From: Actinomycetota bacterium
GTDB taxonomy: Bacteria > Actinomycetota > CADDZG01 > WHSQ01
Direction: 5' to 3'
Length of the DNA: 33,269 nucleotides
Assembly: GCA_009380005.1 (NCBI GenBank)
Contig: WHSQ01000031.1
Location: forward strand, 1-33,269
A program made the position numbers and the translations under genes. Each line of letters opens with the position of its first letter. Positions within the stretch are counted from its first letter, which is position 1. Below the pieces are notes generated by a model. It made no database searches. It was not told the DNA's origin and was given only the letters and a program-made list of their open reading frames with translations. Below are positions 7,759-18,249 of this stretch, piece after piece.

Positions 7759-8703
7759 GTGAGCTCCAACCTTCATCGTCGAGACGGTGATGACACGCCG
7801 GCGGCCGCCGAGATCGGGGCGGCCACCGAGCGGTGGCTGCGCGGGCTCGCCGCGGAGCGGGACCTGTCGCCCAACACGGTGTCGGCCTATCGTTCGGACC
7901 TGGCGCAGTTCGCCGAGTTCGCCGGCCGGGTGGGCGTGCATCGTCTCGAGCAGATCGATCGCCGGCTCTTGCGCCGGTTCGTCGCCGGGCTCTCGGAGAA
8001 ACGCTACGCCCGCCGGTCCATAGCGCGGAAGGCCAGTGCCGTGCGTTCGCTGCTGACCTGGGCGGTGAAGACCGGTCTGCTCGAGACCCATCCGGCGTAC
8101 GACCTGGGGACGCCCAAGCTCGATCGGCCCCTGCCCCAGGTGCTGCGGGCGGAGGAAGTGGCTCACCTGCTGGAACTGCCCCCGGCCGATGACGCCGAGG
8201 GGACCCGCGACCGTGCCGTGCTCGAGCTCCTCTACGGCTCGGGCCTGCGGGTGGGGGAGCTGTGCGGCCTCGACGTCGACGATCTCGACCTTCGCTCCGG
8301 CCGGGTGCTCGTGACGGGTAAGGGTCGGAAACAGCGTCGGCTCCCGGTCGGCGAGGCGGCCGCGAGGGCCCTGACGACCTACCTCGAGGAGGCTCGACCT
8401 ACCCTCCTCGGCCGCTCCGCTCGGCCGGATCACGCCTTGTTCCTGAACGCCCGAGGGATGAGACTGCAGCGGCGGAGCGTCAGACGGATCCTGGAGAAGT
8501 ACCTCGCAGCGGACGGGGGCCGGGTGGTGGGCCCCCACGCCCTGAGGCATTCCTTCGCCACCCATCTATTGGATAACGGAGCCGATCTCAGGTCTGTTCA
8601 GGAACTGCTCGGACATGAGAACCTTGCAACCACGCAGATCTATACGCACGTCTCCACCGAACGGCTGAGAGCGGTATATGAGCAAAGCCATCCCCGAGCA
8701 TGA
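7759..8703 (+). CDS. xerC: Tyrosine recombinase XerC
   Basis: Tyrosine recombinase, 314 aa, of the XerC/D group that resolves chromosome dimers at dif. An N-terminal SAM-like core-binding domain (about 15-115) is followed by the catalytic domain with all six active residues: Arg164 in GSGLRVGEL, Lys188 in TGKGRK, His260 and Arg263 in [13 protein letters not shown], His286 in LLGHENL and the nucleophile Tyr295 in TQIYTHV. The first 15 residues are not conserved family sequence, so the GTG at 7759 is a best choice, supported by the promoter-like element before it. The position between dprA and rpsB matches actinobacterial gene order. The 3' end overlaps the sigma-factor gene by 26 nt. Confidence 0.93.
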   Translation: MSSNLHRRDGDDTPAAAEIGAATERWLRGLAAERDLSPNTVSAYRSDLAQFAEFAGRVGVHRLEQIDRRLLRRFVAGLSEKRYARRSIARKASAVRSLLTWAVKTGLLETHPAYDLGTPKLDRPLPQVLRAEEVAHLLELPPADDAEGTRDRAVLELLYGSGLRVGELCGLDVDDLDLRSGRVLVTGKGRKQRRLPVGEAAARALTTYLEEARPTLLGRSARPDHALFLNARGMRLQRRSVRRILEKYLAADGGRVVGPHALRHSFATHLLDNGADLRSVQELLGHENLATTQIYTHVSTERLRAVYEQSHPRA

Positions 8704-9496
8704 CTTCCAGGGCCCGGTCGATCCCGAGCCCGATGCCGTCGACCGCTCCTGGACCGAGTACAAATCGAACGAGACTCCCTCTGCCCGTGACGCCCTGATC
8801 CTCCACTATTCCCCGCTGGTGAAGTACGTGGCCGGGCGCGTCGCCGTGGGCCTCCCCAACAACATCGAACAGTCCGACCTGATCTCGTACGGGATCTTCG
8901 GCCTGATCGATGCCATCCAGAAGTACGAGCCGGCCCGGGGGATCAAGTTCGAGACCTACGCCATAAGCCGCATCCGAGGGGCGATCATCGACGAGCTCCG
9001 GGCCATCGACTGGGTACCCCGCTCCGTCCGGTTCAAGGCCCGCGAGGTCGAGAAGGCCTACGCGGCGCTCGAGAACAAGTTGAAACGGCCCCCGTCGGAC
9101 GCGGAGATCGCCGAAGAGATGGGCCTGACCGGGGACGAGCTGAACCACGTCTACACGCAGCTCTCCAACATCTCGCTCGTGGCTCTGGACGAGCTCATGT
9201 CCGTCGACGGGGAGCGGGGAGACAAGTTGTCGCTCGTCGAAACCCTGGAGGACACCAAGACCGCCGGCCCGATGGAGTCCGTCGAGAGCGAGGAGATGAA
9301 GCACATCCTCGCCGAGTCCATCAACCGCCTCCCGGAGCGAGAGAAGATGGTCGTCACCCTCTACTACTTCGAGGGTCTCACGCTTGCCGAGATCGGCCAG
9401 GTCCTCGGGGTCACCGAGTCCCGGATCTGTCAGATGCACACCAAGGCGGTCCTCGCGCTGCGAAGTCGTATCACCGAGGCGACCGAGACCGACTGA
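8678..9496 (+). CDS. whiG: RNA polymerase sigma factor, WhiG/FliA type
   Basis: Group 3 sigma-70 factor, 272 aa. Region 2 runs from about residue 36 ([19 protein letters not shown]) through [21 protein letters not shown] and [13 protein letters not shown]. Region 3 follows ([29 protein letters not shown], in part). Region 4 has the helix-turn-helix [21 protein letters not shown] at about 234-254. The VPRSVR box after region 2 is typical of FliA and WhiG. In Streptomyces WhiG controls early sporulation; in motile actinobacteria the orthologue transcribes flagellar genes. Which applies here cannot be told from this window. The ATG lies inside xerC with no clear Shine-Dalgarno site, implying coupling. 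An anti-sigma partner is not adjacent. Confidence 0.92.
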   Translation: MSKAIPEHDFQGPVDPEPDAVDRSWTEYKSNETPSARDALILHYSPLVKYVAGRVAVGLPNNIEQSDLISYGIFGLIDAIQKYEPARGIKFETYAISRIRGAIIDELRAIDWVPRSVRFKAREVEKAYAALENKLKRPPSDAEIAEEMGLTGDELNHVYTQLSNISLVALDELMSVDGERGDKLSLVETLEDTKTAGPMESVESEEMKHILAESINRLPEREKMVVTLYYFEGLTLAEIGQVLGVTESRICQMHTKAVLALRSRITEATETD

Positions 9497-9503
9497 GGCC
9501 CCA

Positions 9504-9520
9504 GGCGCCCCCGGGGCGCC
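9504..9520 (+). terminator. GC palindrome after the sigma-factor gene
   Basis: GGCGCCC-CCG-GGGCGCC, a 7-bp perfect stem starting 8 nt after the sigma-factor stop. There is no T run. It separates this gene from the rpsB promoter 6 nt further on and may act as a partial terminator or 3' end stabiliser. Confidence 0.45.
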
Positions 9521-9525
9521 CATGC

Positions 9526-9533
9526 GCTAACCT
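9526..9533 (+). promoter_or_regulatory. Putative rpsB promoter -10 (GCTAACCT)
   Basis: GCTAACCT contains a TANNNT -10 hexamer at 9528-9533. The same GCTAANNT core precedes rimP (19350-19357) and rpsO (31376-31383). It would give a leader of about 140 nt before rpsB. No good -35 is visible. Confidence 0.5.
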
Positions 9534-9568
9534 TGGCGAGCTTCACAAATTCGCACGCCCGTTCCCTC

Positions 9569-9612
9569 GCGCGCCCCAGGCGCGCAAGATCGGTCCCCGG
9601 ACGCACTCGGGG
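9569..9612 (+). promoter_or_regulatory. Structured 5' leader of rpsB
   Basis: Two successive hairpins lie between the putative promoter and rpsB: GCGCGCC-CCA-GGCGCGC (9569-9585, 7 bp) and CCCCG with CGGGG (9595-9599 with 9608-9612). Long structured leaders of rpsB often mediate autoregulation by S2, but I cannot match this one to a known family. Confidence 0.4.
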
Positions 9613-9680
9613 TTGACGGGCGGAAGGAGTCCGGAACGACCAGGTGGGTCGCCGGCGTAACCGAAGGAGGGCGCAGGAAC

Positions 9681-10622
9681 ATGCCCGTCGTAACGATGCG
9701 GGAGCTGTTGGAGGCCGGGGTTCACTTCGGTCACCAGACGCGCCGTTGGAACCCCAAGATGAAGCGCTTCATCTTCGCGGAGCGCAACGGCATCTACATC
9801 CTCGATCTCCAGCAGACCATGGGGGGGATCGAGAGGTCTTACCGGTTCGTGCGCGACCTCGTAGCGGGTGGCGGCACCGTTCTCTTCGTGGCTACCAAGA
9901 AGCAACTCCAAGACGTCGTGGAGGAGCAGGCCACCAGGGCCGGGGTCTCCTACGTGAACTTCCGGTGGCTCGGCGGGATGCTCACCAACTTCCGCACGAT
10001 CCACGATCGCATCAAGCGCATGAACGAGCTCGAGGAGATGGTTTCTTCCGGCGCGATCGAAGGCCTTCCCAAGAAGGAAGGCCTTCGCCTCACGCGGGAG
10101 TACGAGAAGCTCTCACGTAACCTGCGGGGCCTCAAAGACATGAACAAGGCCCCCGAGGCCGTCTACGTCCTTGACACCAAGAAGGAAGAGATCGCCGTTC
10201 GCGAGGCCAAGAAGCTCGGCATCCCCATCGTCGCGATCCTCGATACGAACAGCGATCCGGACGACGTCGACTTCGGCATCCCGGGCAACGACGACGCGAT
10301 CCGTTCTGGAGCCCTCCTCTCCCGGATCATCGCCGATGCCGTCATCGAGGGTAAGCAGATGCGCGGTCCCGACGCCGGCGAGGCCGGTAAGCCCGAGGAG
10401 AAGGGGCCCAGGGAGGCTGCGCCCGAAGAGGTCCTTGTGACGGCCGCCGCGCAGCCGAAGGCGGAGTGGGAGCTGCAGCTCGAGGCCGAGGAAGCGGCCG
10501 CGACCGAGCCCACCGGCACGACCATGGACCAGACCACCGAGCCCGGCACGACGGAGGGACCCGACGAGGCCGGCGACGAGCCGGGCGACAAGTCCCACCC
10601 GCGTCCGGGCGACGCGGAGTAG
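9681..10622 (+). CDS. rpsB: 30S ribosomal protein S2
   Basis: Ribosomal protein uS2, 313 aa, a late-assembling small-subunit protein that contacts S1-like factors near the mRNA exit. The N-terminal signature [20 protein letters not shown] and the second signature around [17 protein letters not shown] are present. The conserved fold ends near residue 230. The remaining 80 or so residues are an acidic, Glu-, Thr- and Pro-rich low-complexity tail ending in [19 protein letters not shown], longer than in most bacteria, although actinobacteria often have an extended S2 tail. AAGGAGG lies at 9664-9670. It starts the rpsB-tsf-pyrH-frr-cdsA run, and tsf follows after 12 nt. Confidence 0.97.
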   Translation: MPVVTMRELLEAGVHFGHQTRRWNPKMKRFIFAERNGIYILDLQQTMGGIERSYRFVRDLVAGGGTVLFVATKKQLQDVVEEQATRAGVSYVNFRWLGGMLTNFRTIHDRIKRMNELEEMVSSGAIEGLPKKEGLRLTREYEKLSRNLRGLKDMNKAPEAVYVLDTKKEEIAVREAKKLGIPIVAILDTNSDPDDVDFGIPGNDDAIRSGALLSRIIADAVIEGKQMRGPDAGEAGKPEEKGPREAAPEEVLVTAAAQPKAEWELQLEAEEAAATEPTGTTMDQTTEPGTTEGPDEAGDEPGDKSHPRPGDAE

Positions 10623-10634
10623 GAGGGGGAGTAG

Positions 10635-12607
<1,973 letters not shown>

Positions 12608-13450
12608 GTGGCGGAGCCCGCCGCCGACGCACCTGCATCCGGACATACCCGCTCGCTCGTCCAGGCGATCGCGACCGCCGTCGTCCTGCTCGGCCTGGTC
12701 GCTCTGTGCGCGTACCTGGGCCGGGGCGCTTTCTTCCTGCTGATCCTCGTGGTCGTCTCGACCGCGCTGTTCGAGCTGTACGACGGCCTCATCCTGGCCG
12801 GGCATCGCGTCGTGTCCGCCTTCGGCCTCGCGGCCGGCGCCGGCCTGATGGTGGGAGCCTTCGTCGAGTCCGTCGAGGTCGTGGCGGTGACGGCGGTCGT
12901 CGTGGTCCTCGGCAGCTTCGTACTCGCGCTCCGATCGCAGCGCGGGACGACGCCCGCGACCGACGTCGCGTGGACCATCCTCGGCGTCCTCTGGGTCGGG
13001 GGGGGCGGAGCCGCGGCGACCGCGATCATGATGCTCGACGACGGCTTGGCCCTGCTGATCGCGTTCATCCTGGTGACTGCGGTCGGAGACATCGGTGCCT
13101 ACTTCCTGGGGGTGCGGTACGGGAGGCACAAGCTGGCGCCGTCGATATCTGCCGCCAAGTCGTGGGAAGGATTCGCAGCTCAGATCCCATCGGCGATCCT
13201 CGCCGGCGGGGCGGCGTCGATCTTCGTCGCGAGGCTGGAGCCCCTCGAGGGCCTCGGGCTCGGGCTGCTGTGCGGTCTCCTGGGGCCGGCCGGCGACCTC
13301 TCGGAGTCGCTGTTCAAGCGAGAGATCGGCATAAAGGACTCGGGCCGCTTGCTGCCGGGCCACGGCGGGGTCCTCGACCGCCTCGACGCGATCGTCTTCT
13401 GTGCCCCGGCCGCGTTCCTCTACTACCTGCTCGTGCTGCCGGCCGCCTAG
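12608..13450 (+). CDS. cdsA: Phosphatidate cytidylyltransferase
   Basis: CDP-diacylglycerol synthase, 280 aa, a polytopic membrane enzyme making CDP-DAG for phospholipid synthesis. Hydrophobic segments run from about residue 20 to the end, roughly eight in number. The family signature is at about 234-263: SLFKREIGIKDSG, then LLPGHGGVLDRLD with the metal-binding Asp257 and Asp260. The GTG start abuts the frr stop with no spacer, so translation is probably coupled. This frr-cdsA order is standard across bacteria. Confidence 0.95.
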   Translation: MAEPAADAPASGHTRSLVQAIATAVVLLGLVALCAYLGRGAFFLLILVVVSTALFELYDGLILAGHRVVSAFGLAAGAGLMVGAFVESVEVVAVTAVVVVLGSFVLALRSQRGTTPATDVAWTILGVLWVGGGGAAATAIMMLDDGLALLIAFILVTAVGDIGAYFLGVRYGRHKLAPSISAAKSWEGFAAQIPSAILAGGAASIFVARLEPLEGLGLGLLCGLLGPAGDLSESLFKREIGIKDSGRLLPGHGGVLDRLDAIVFCAPAAFLYYLLVLPAA

Positions 13451-13489
13451 GGAGGCCCTAGTCCCGCTCAGGTGCGACGATAGATAGAC

Positions 13490-14602
13490 ATGACTTCTTC
13501 CCCTCGTCCCGCGCGGATCGCGATCCTCGGCTCCACCGGCTCGATCGGGCGGCAGGCGCTGGAGGTCGTTCGGGCTCTGCCGGACCGTCTCGAGGTCGTG
13601 GCCCTGGCGGCGGGGTCGGATCGGGAGACGGTGCTGGCCCAGGCTCAGGACCTCGGCGTCGAGGTCGTGGGCATCGGCGAAGCCGACGCCGTCGGCCTCG
13701 CCGGTTGGGAGCAAGCCGACGTGGTCCTCAACGCCATCGTCGGGGCCGCGGGCTTGAGAGCGTCCGTGGCCGCTCTCGAGGCCGGCAAGGTCCTCGCCCT
13801 CGCCAACAAGGAGAGCCTCGTGGCCGGGGGCGACGTCTGCGCCCGCGCCGCGGCCGAGGGTGGCGGGACGATCGTGCCGGTCGACTCGGAGCACGCCGCG
13901 TTGGCTCAGGCTCTATCCGGCGTCGATCGCGCCGCCGTGGGCCGGATCATCATCACGGCTTCGGGCGGGCCGTTCCGGGCCCGTGCCGATCTGTCGGACG
14001 TGACGCCGCAGGAGGCGCTCGCACACCCCACCTGGAGCATGGGGCCGAAGATCACGGTCGACTCGGCCACTCTGATGAACAAGGGTCTCGAGGTGATCGA
14101 AGCGCATCACCTCTTCGATCTCGCCTACGACCAGATAGACGTCGTCGTCCACCCGCAGAGCGTCGTGCACGGCATCGTCGAGCTCGTGGATGGAACCATG
14201 CTGATGCAGGCGGCCCCCACCGATATGCGCATCCCCATCCAAGCAGCGCTCACGTATCCCCACCGGCTCCGGGCGGACTGGGGCTCGTTCGATCCGGTCG
14301 CGCTCGGCAGGCTCGAGTTCGATCCGGTCGATAGGCGGCGTTTCCCCGCGCTCGACCTTGCGTACGACGCCGGGCGCCGCGGCGGCTCGTTCCCTGCGGC
14401 CTTGAACGCGGCCAACGAGGTCGCGGTCCGGGGGTTCCTGGACGGACGCCTCGGCTTCCCGGATATCTGGCGGGTCGTCGGGACCGTGCTGGACGCCCAC
14501 GAAGGCACTCCGGTTCTCGACGTCGACGAGGTGATGCAGGTGGACGCCTGGGCGCGATCCCAAGCTCTGCGCGCGATCGACGAACTGGAGGTTCCCGTCT
14601 GA
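13490..14602 (+). CDS. dxr: 1-deoxy-D-xylulose 5-phosphate reductoisomerase
   Basis: DXP reductoisomerase, 370 aa, second step of the MEP isoprenoid pathway and the fosmidomycin target. NADPH binding is by LGSTGSIG at 13-20. ANKESLV (105-111) and the metal ligands in PVDSEH (Asp132, Glu134) are present, as is the flexible loop and active-site block HPTWSMGPKITVDSATLMNK (179-198), followed by GLEVIEAHHLF. A 39-nt gap after cdsA holds GATAGATAGAC directly before the ATG and no Shine-Dalgarno site, so it may have its own weak promoter. The stop and the rseP start share one base (TGATG). Confidence 0.97.
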   Translation: MTSSPRPARIAILGSTGSIGRQALEVVRALPDRLEVVALAAGSDRETVLAQAQDLGVEVVGIGEADAVGLAGWEQADVVLNAIVGAAGLRASVAALEAGKVLALANKESLVAGGDVCARAAAEGGGTIVPVDSEHAALAQALSGVDRAAVGRIIITASGGPFRARADLSDVTPQEALAHPTWSMGPKITVDSATLMNKGLEVIEAHHLFDLAYDQIDVVVHPQSVVHGIVELVDGTMLMQAAPTDMRIPIQAALTYPHRLRADWGSFDPVALGRLEFDPVDRRRFPALDLAYDAGRRGGSFPAALNAANEVAVRGFLDGRLGFPDIWRVVGTVLDAHEGTPVLDVDEVMQVDAWARSQALRAIDELEVPV

Positions 14603-15789
14603 TGGGCGCCGGCATCCTCTGGTTCATCCTGGCGATCCTTCTCGTGATCATGGTTCACGAGGCCGGTCACTTCGTCGCGGCCAAGAAGCTGGGCTTCAAA
14701 GCCACCAAGTTCTTCGTGGGATTCGGCCCCACCCTGTGGTCCTTCAAGCGAGGGGAGACCGAGTACGGCGTCAAGGCGCTCCCCCTCGGGGGGTTCGTGA
14801 AGATCGTCGGGATGAACCCGTACGAGGAAGTCCCCGCCGAAGATCGGCCGCGCGCCTATCCCAACAAGCCTCGGTGGCAGCGCGCCATCGTGATCCTGGC
14901 GGGTCCGGCGACCCATTGGCCGCTGGCCTTCCTCGTCCTCCTGATCGTCGCGATGACGATCGGTTACCCGGTCGGGGCCACGACCGAGATCAAGGCCGTC
15001 GAGACCGAGATCACGGAGGGATCGACGCCGACGCCCGCGGCGCGGGCCGGACTCCGGCCCGGCGATCGCATCGTCGAGGTCGGTGGACGCGCGGTCGACA
15101 GGTGGGACGACGTTACCGGTTACATCTCGACCCGCGGGGGCCGGGCCGCGGAGTTCACGATCGAACGCGACGGCCGCCGGCGCGAGGTAACCGCGACACT
15201 CGCGCGCGTGATCTTCGGCGAGCAGGGCGACGTCGTCGAGTACGCCCCACCGGGCACTCCCATCCGCGAGCCTCGCGAGGGGGAAGAGCTGAGCGGATTC
15301 CTCGGGATACGGCCGAAGGAACGCTTCGAGAGGCTCGGGTTCGCACAGGCGATCGGCGACTCGGGGGACAGGGTGTGGCTGGCCACGAAGGGATCCGTCA
15401 TCAGCGTTGGTGAGATCTTCAAGCAGATGTTCGACGGCAGGTTCTTCTCGGCATTACGCGATGGGGGGGAGCGCGATCCAACCGAGGGACCGGTGGGCAT
15501 CGTGGGTATCGGCCGTATCGCCGGCGAAACCGTCGAACGCGGCCAGTTTTACATCTTCCTTCAGCTCCTCATCAGCCTCACGGTGTTCATCGGGCTGATG
15601 AACCTCCTGCCGCTCCCGCCGCTCGACGGCGGCCACCTGGCGGTCATCGGTTACGAAACGATCACCCGGCGGTCGGTCGACATGCGCAAGCTGATCCCGA
15701 TAGCCGCCGCCTTCCTGTCCTTCCTCATCGTGTTGTCCCTGGCGGCGCTGTACCTGGACATCTTCCGGCCGATCCAGATATCGCTCTGA
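14602..15789 (+). CDS. rseP: Site-2 protease RseP/Rip1 family
   Basis: Intramembrane zinc metalloprotease, 395 aa, that cuts membrane-bound anti-sigma factors or other regulated substrates. The zinc motif HEAGH is at 19-23 in the first membrane segment. The second catalytic motif, with MNLLPLPPLDGGH at 333-345 in a later segment, provides the Asp ligand. A single PDZ domain spans about 128-200 (GLRPGDRIVEVGG). Four hydrophobic segments are visible. The position between dxr and ispG matches mycobacterial rip1. One-base overlaps on both sides show an operon with the two MEP genes. Confidence 0.95.
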   Translation: MGAGILWFILAILLVIMVHEAGHFVAAKKLGFKATKFFVGFGPTLWSFKRGETEYGVKALPLGGFVKIVGMNPYEEVPAEDRPRAYPNKPRWQRAIVILAGPATHWPLAFLVLLIVAMTIGYPVGATTEIKAVETEITEGSTPTPAARAGLRPGDRIVEVGGRAVDRWDDVTGYISTRGGRAAEFTIERDGRRREVTATLARVIFGEQGDVVEYAPPGTPIREPREGEELSGFLGIRPKERFERLGFAQAIGDSGDRVWLATKGSVISVGEIFKQMFDGRFFSALRDGGERDPTEGPVGIVGIGRIAGETVERGQFYIFLQLLISLTVFIGLMNLLPLPPLDGGHLAVIGYETITRRSVDMRKLIPIAAAFLSFLIVLSLAALYLDIFRPIQISL

Positions 15790-16958
15790 TGTACGAACGC
15801 CGCAAGACCCGCCAGATTAGCGTCGGCTCGGTCCCCGTGGGCGGCGACGCCCCCGTCTCGATCCAATCGATGACGACGACCAAGACCGATAACGTCGATG
15901 CCACCTTGATCCAGGTCCACGCACTGGCGACGCAGGGGGCCGACATCGTCCGTGTGGCGGTCCCTCACGAAGGGGACGCGAAGGCCCTGCCGATGATCGT
16001 CCGGGAGGGGGGCGTGCCGATCATCGCCGACATCCACTTCTCGGTGCGGCTCGCTCTGATGGCGATCGAGGCTGGAGTGCACGGTCTGCGTCTCAACCCC
16101 GGCAACATGCGCAACCCCAAACACATCAAAGAGGTTGCCGACGCTGCACGCGAGCGGGGGATCCCCATCCGCATCGGTGTCAACGCGGGCTCCCTCGACA
16201 AGAAGTTGGTGGCCAAGTACGGACGCCCCACGGCCGAAGCCCTCGTCGAGAGCGCCCTCTACGAGATCGGCCTCCTCGAACAGCACGGGTTCCGGGACAT
16301 CAAGGTCTCGGTGAAGCATCAGAACGTCCCCGAGATGATCAACGCCTACCGACTGCTGGCGGCCGAGACCGACGTGCCCTTCCACCTGGGCGTAACCGAG
16401 GCCGGCACCCCGAAGCAGGGCGTCACCAAGTCTGCGATCGGGATCGGTACCCTGCTCGCGGAGGGGATCGGCGACACGATCCGCGTGTCGCTCACGGCCG
16501 ACCCCGTCGAAGAGGTGAAGGTCGGCAAGCAGATCCTCCACGCCCTGGGGATCCGCCAGGATTCGTTCGATCTGGTCGCCTGTCCCTCCTGCGGCCGGGC
16601 GGAGCTCGACGTGTTCGAGCTTGCCAACGAGGTCGAGGAACGGATCGAGAAGATGGACCTTCCCCCGATGCAGATCGCGGTCATGGGCTGTGAGGTCAAC
16701 GGTCCGGGCGAGGCTCGCGATGCGGACATCGGCATCGCCGCCGGGCCCGGCCGCGGGCTGCTCTTCGCGAAGGGCAAGCAGATCGGTTGGGTCCCCCACG
16801 ACAAGCTCGTGGACGCGCTCCTGGAAGCGGCGGAGCAGGTCGCCGGCGAGATCCGGGCCGCCGGGGATGCCGACCCGGACGGCGCCGTGACGGTCCTCAA
16901 GGGAGCCGGCCGGCGCAACGCCCTGCTGTCCCTCGGCCTGCGCCCGACCGACGACTAG
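15789..16958 (+). CDS. ispG: 4-hydroxy-3-methylbut-2-enyl diphosphate synthase
   Basis: IspG (GcpE), 389 aa, penultimate enzyme of the MEP pathway, converting MEcPP to HMBPP with an Fe4S4 cluster. Cluster ligands are Cys265 and Cys268 in CPSCGR and Cys301 in MGCEVNGPGEA, with Glu308 in the fourth-ligand position of the last motif. The TIM-barrel N-domain opens with the family's RKTRQISVG and SIQSMTTTKT. It is a short two-domain bacterial form without the inserted domain of plant enzymes. Its gene overlaps rseP by one base. Confidence 0.97.
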   Translation: MYERRKTRQISVGSVPVGGDAPVSIQSMTTTKTDNVDATLIQVHALATQGADIVRVAVPHEGDAKALPMIVREGGVPIIADIHFSVRLALMAIEAGVHGLRLNPGNMRNPKHIKEVADAARERGIPIRIGVNAGSLDKKLVAKYGRPTAEALVESALYEIGLLEQHGFRDIKVSVKHQNVPEMINAYRLLAAETDVPFHLGVTEAGTPKQGVTKSAIGIGTLLAEGIGDTIRVSLTADPVEEVKVGKQILHALGIRQDSFDLVACPSCGRAELDVFELANEVEERIEKMDLPPMQIAVMGCEVNGPGEARDADIGIAAGPGRGLLFAKGKQIGWVPHDKLVDALLEAAEQVAGEIRAAGDADPDGAVTVLKGAGRRNALLSLGLRPTDD

Positions 16959-17000
16959 GCCGCCCGGCCCCAACCGCTCCACCGTCCGCCAAACGCCCCC

Positions 17001-17037
17001 CGGGCTCGGACCCGCCCCGCGCCGGCCCTCGAGCCCG
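17001..17037 (+). terminator. Hairpin downstream of ispG
   Basis: CGGGCTCG (17001-17008) pairs perfectly with CGAGCCCG (17030-17037) across a 21-nt loop, 43 nt after the ispG stop. There is no T run, so termination is uncertain, but it sits at the end of the dxr-rseP-ispG unit and just before a new promoter. Confidence 0.4.
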
Positions 17038-17058
17038 CCCGGCCCTGTGATTAATGTC

Positions 17059-17087
17059 TTGCATTGTCAACTTCTGTTAATTACTGT
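17059..17087 (+). promoter_or_regulatory. AT-rich promoter of the HD-GYP regulator gene
   Basis: TTGCAT (17059-17064) and TACTGT (17082-17087) are separated by 17 nt, a good housekeeping-sigma layout. The promoter sits in an AT-rich island (about 17047-17100) that stands out from the GC-rich flanks. CTGTTA occurs at 17074-17079 and 17084-17089, exactly 10 nt apart, so a regulator could bind two sites on one helix face. Confidence 0.55.
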
Positions 17088-17143
17088 TATTGGTGTGTTG
17101 CTCGAACTGCTAGGGGAGCAGCGACCGACACGGGAGGCGGGGA

Positions 17144-18211
17144 GTGGAAACGGCGCGGGTCGTGAAGCTGGAGCGGATCCTGGTCGTCGACGACCAGGCG
17201 GCCAACATCGTGCTCCTGCGCAGCCTGCTCGACGACGAGGGCTACGTGAACGTCGTCTCCACCACCGACCCCCGCGAGGTGGGCCCGATCCTCGAGGGCC
17301 TGGGCCCCGACCTGATCCTCCTGGATCTCCACATGCCCCACCGGGACGGCATCGACCTGGTGGAAGAGATCCGGAACCACCTCTCCGCCGACGAATACCT
17401 GCCGGTCGTGATCCTCAGCTCGGACGACTCGCCCGATGCGCGCCGCCGTGCGCTCGCCGCCGGCGCCACGGATTTCTTGCGCAAGCCCGTCAACGAGGAG
17501 GAGCTTCTGCTCCGGATCCGCTCGTGGCTCGAGACGCGTTTCGTGTACCTGGCTCTCCAGGACCACAACGAGTTGCTCGAATCCCGGGTCCTCGAACGCA
17601 CGTCGCAGTTGGAACAGGCCAAGTCCGAGCTGCTGGAGAGGCTCGCCCTGGCCGCCGAGTATCGCGACGACGTGACCGGCCGCCACATCCACCGCGTGAG
17701 CCGCAGCTCCGCCCTGGTCGCATCCGCCCTTGGGTGGGAGGAGGCCGACGTCGATCTCATGGCCCGCGCCGCGGCGTTGCACGACGTCGGCAAGATCGGC
17801 ATCCCCGACAAGATCCTGTTGAAGCCCACGAAGCTGACCGCCGGCGAGTTCGAGCTGATGAAGCGTCACACCACGATCGGGGGCCGCATCATGTCCGGTT
17901 CGTCGGCCCCCAGCCTCCGGCTGGCCGAGGAGATCGCGCTGAGCCACCATGAACGCTGGGACGGACGCGGCTACAACGGGCTGAGCCGGGAGGCCATCCC
18001 GCTCTCGGGCCGGATCGTCGCGATCGCCGATGTCTACGACGCCCTCGTGCACGACCGTCCCTACAAGAAGGCCTGGGGTCGGGAGCGCGCTCTGGAGGAG
18101 GTCTCCCGGCAGCGCGGCCACCAATTCGATCCCGATGTCGTCGATGCTTTCCTCCACGTACAGGCGCATCCGGCGACGATCGAGCCGGACACGATCCGCC
18201 TCCCCGCCTGA
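17144..18211 (+). CDS. Response regulator with REC and HD-GYP domains
   Basis: Two-domain regulator, 355 aa, of the RpfG type. The REC domain (about 10-126) has the acidic pair Asp16-Asp17, phospho-acceptor Asp61 in LLDLHMP, Ser92 and Lys114. A helical linker (about 134-170) leads to an HD-GYP domain with the metal pair His213-Asp214 in [12 protein letters not shown] and [10 protein letters not shown] at 268-277. HD-GYP domains hydrolyse cyclic di-GMP; here the signature is GYN (276-278) instead of GYP, so activity is probable but not certain. The GTG 17144 start follows GGGAGG at a good distance. No histidine kinase is adjacent. It is transcribed from an AT-rich promoter and probably precedes the cyclodeaminase gene. 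Confidence 0.93.
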   Translation: METARVVKLERILVVDDQAANIVLLRSLLDDEGYVNVVSTTDPREVGPILEGLGPDLILLDLHMPHRDGIDLVEEIRNHLSADEYLPVVILSSDDSPDARRRALAAGATDFLRKPVNEEELLLRIRSWLETRFVYLALQDHNELLESRVLERTSQLEQAKSELLERLALAAEYRDDVTGRHIHRVSRSSALVASALGWEEADVDLMARAAALHDVGKIGIPDKILLKPTKLTAGEFELMKRHTTIGGRIMSGSSAPSLRLAEEIALSHHERWDGRGYNGLSREAIPLSGRIVAIADVYDALVHDRPYKKAWGRERALEEVSRQRGHQFDPDVVDAFLHVQAHPATIEPDTIRLPA

Positions 18212-18220
18212 CCGGCGCGC

Positions 18221-18246
18221 TAGGGTTCGTCGGCGACGAGGAGGAG
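18221..18246 (+). promoter_or_regulatory. -10-like TAGGGT and Shine-Dalgarno before the cyclodeaminase gene
   Basis: TAGGGT (18221-18226) would place transcription start near 18233. It is followed by GAGGAGGAG (18238-18246), a strong ribosome-binding site ending 3 nt before an ATC codon at 18250. There is no ATG, GTG or TTG in frame near this site. Confidence 0.4.
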
Positions 18247-18249
18247 CCC

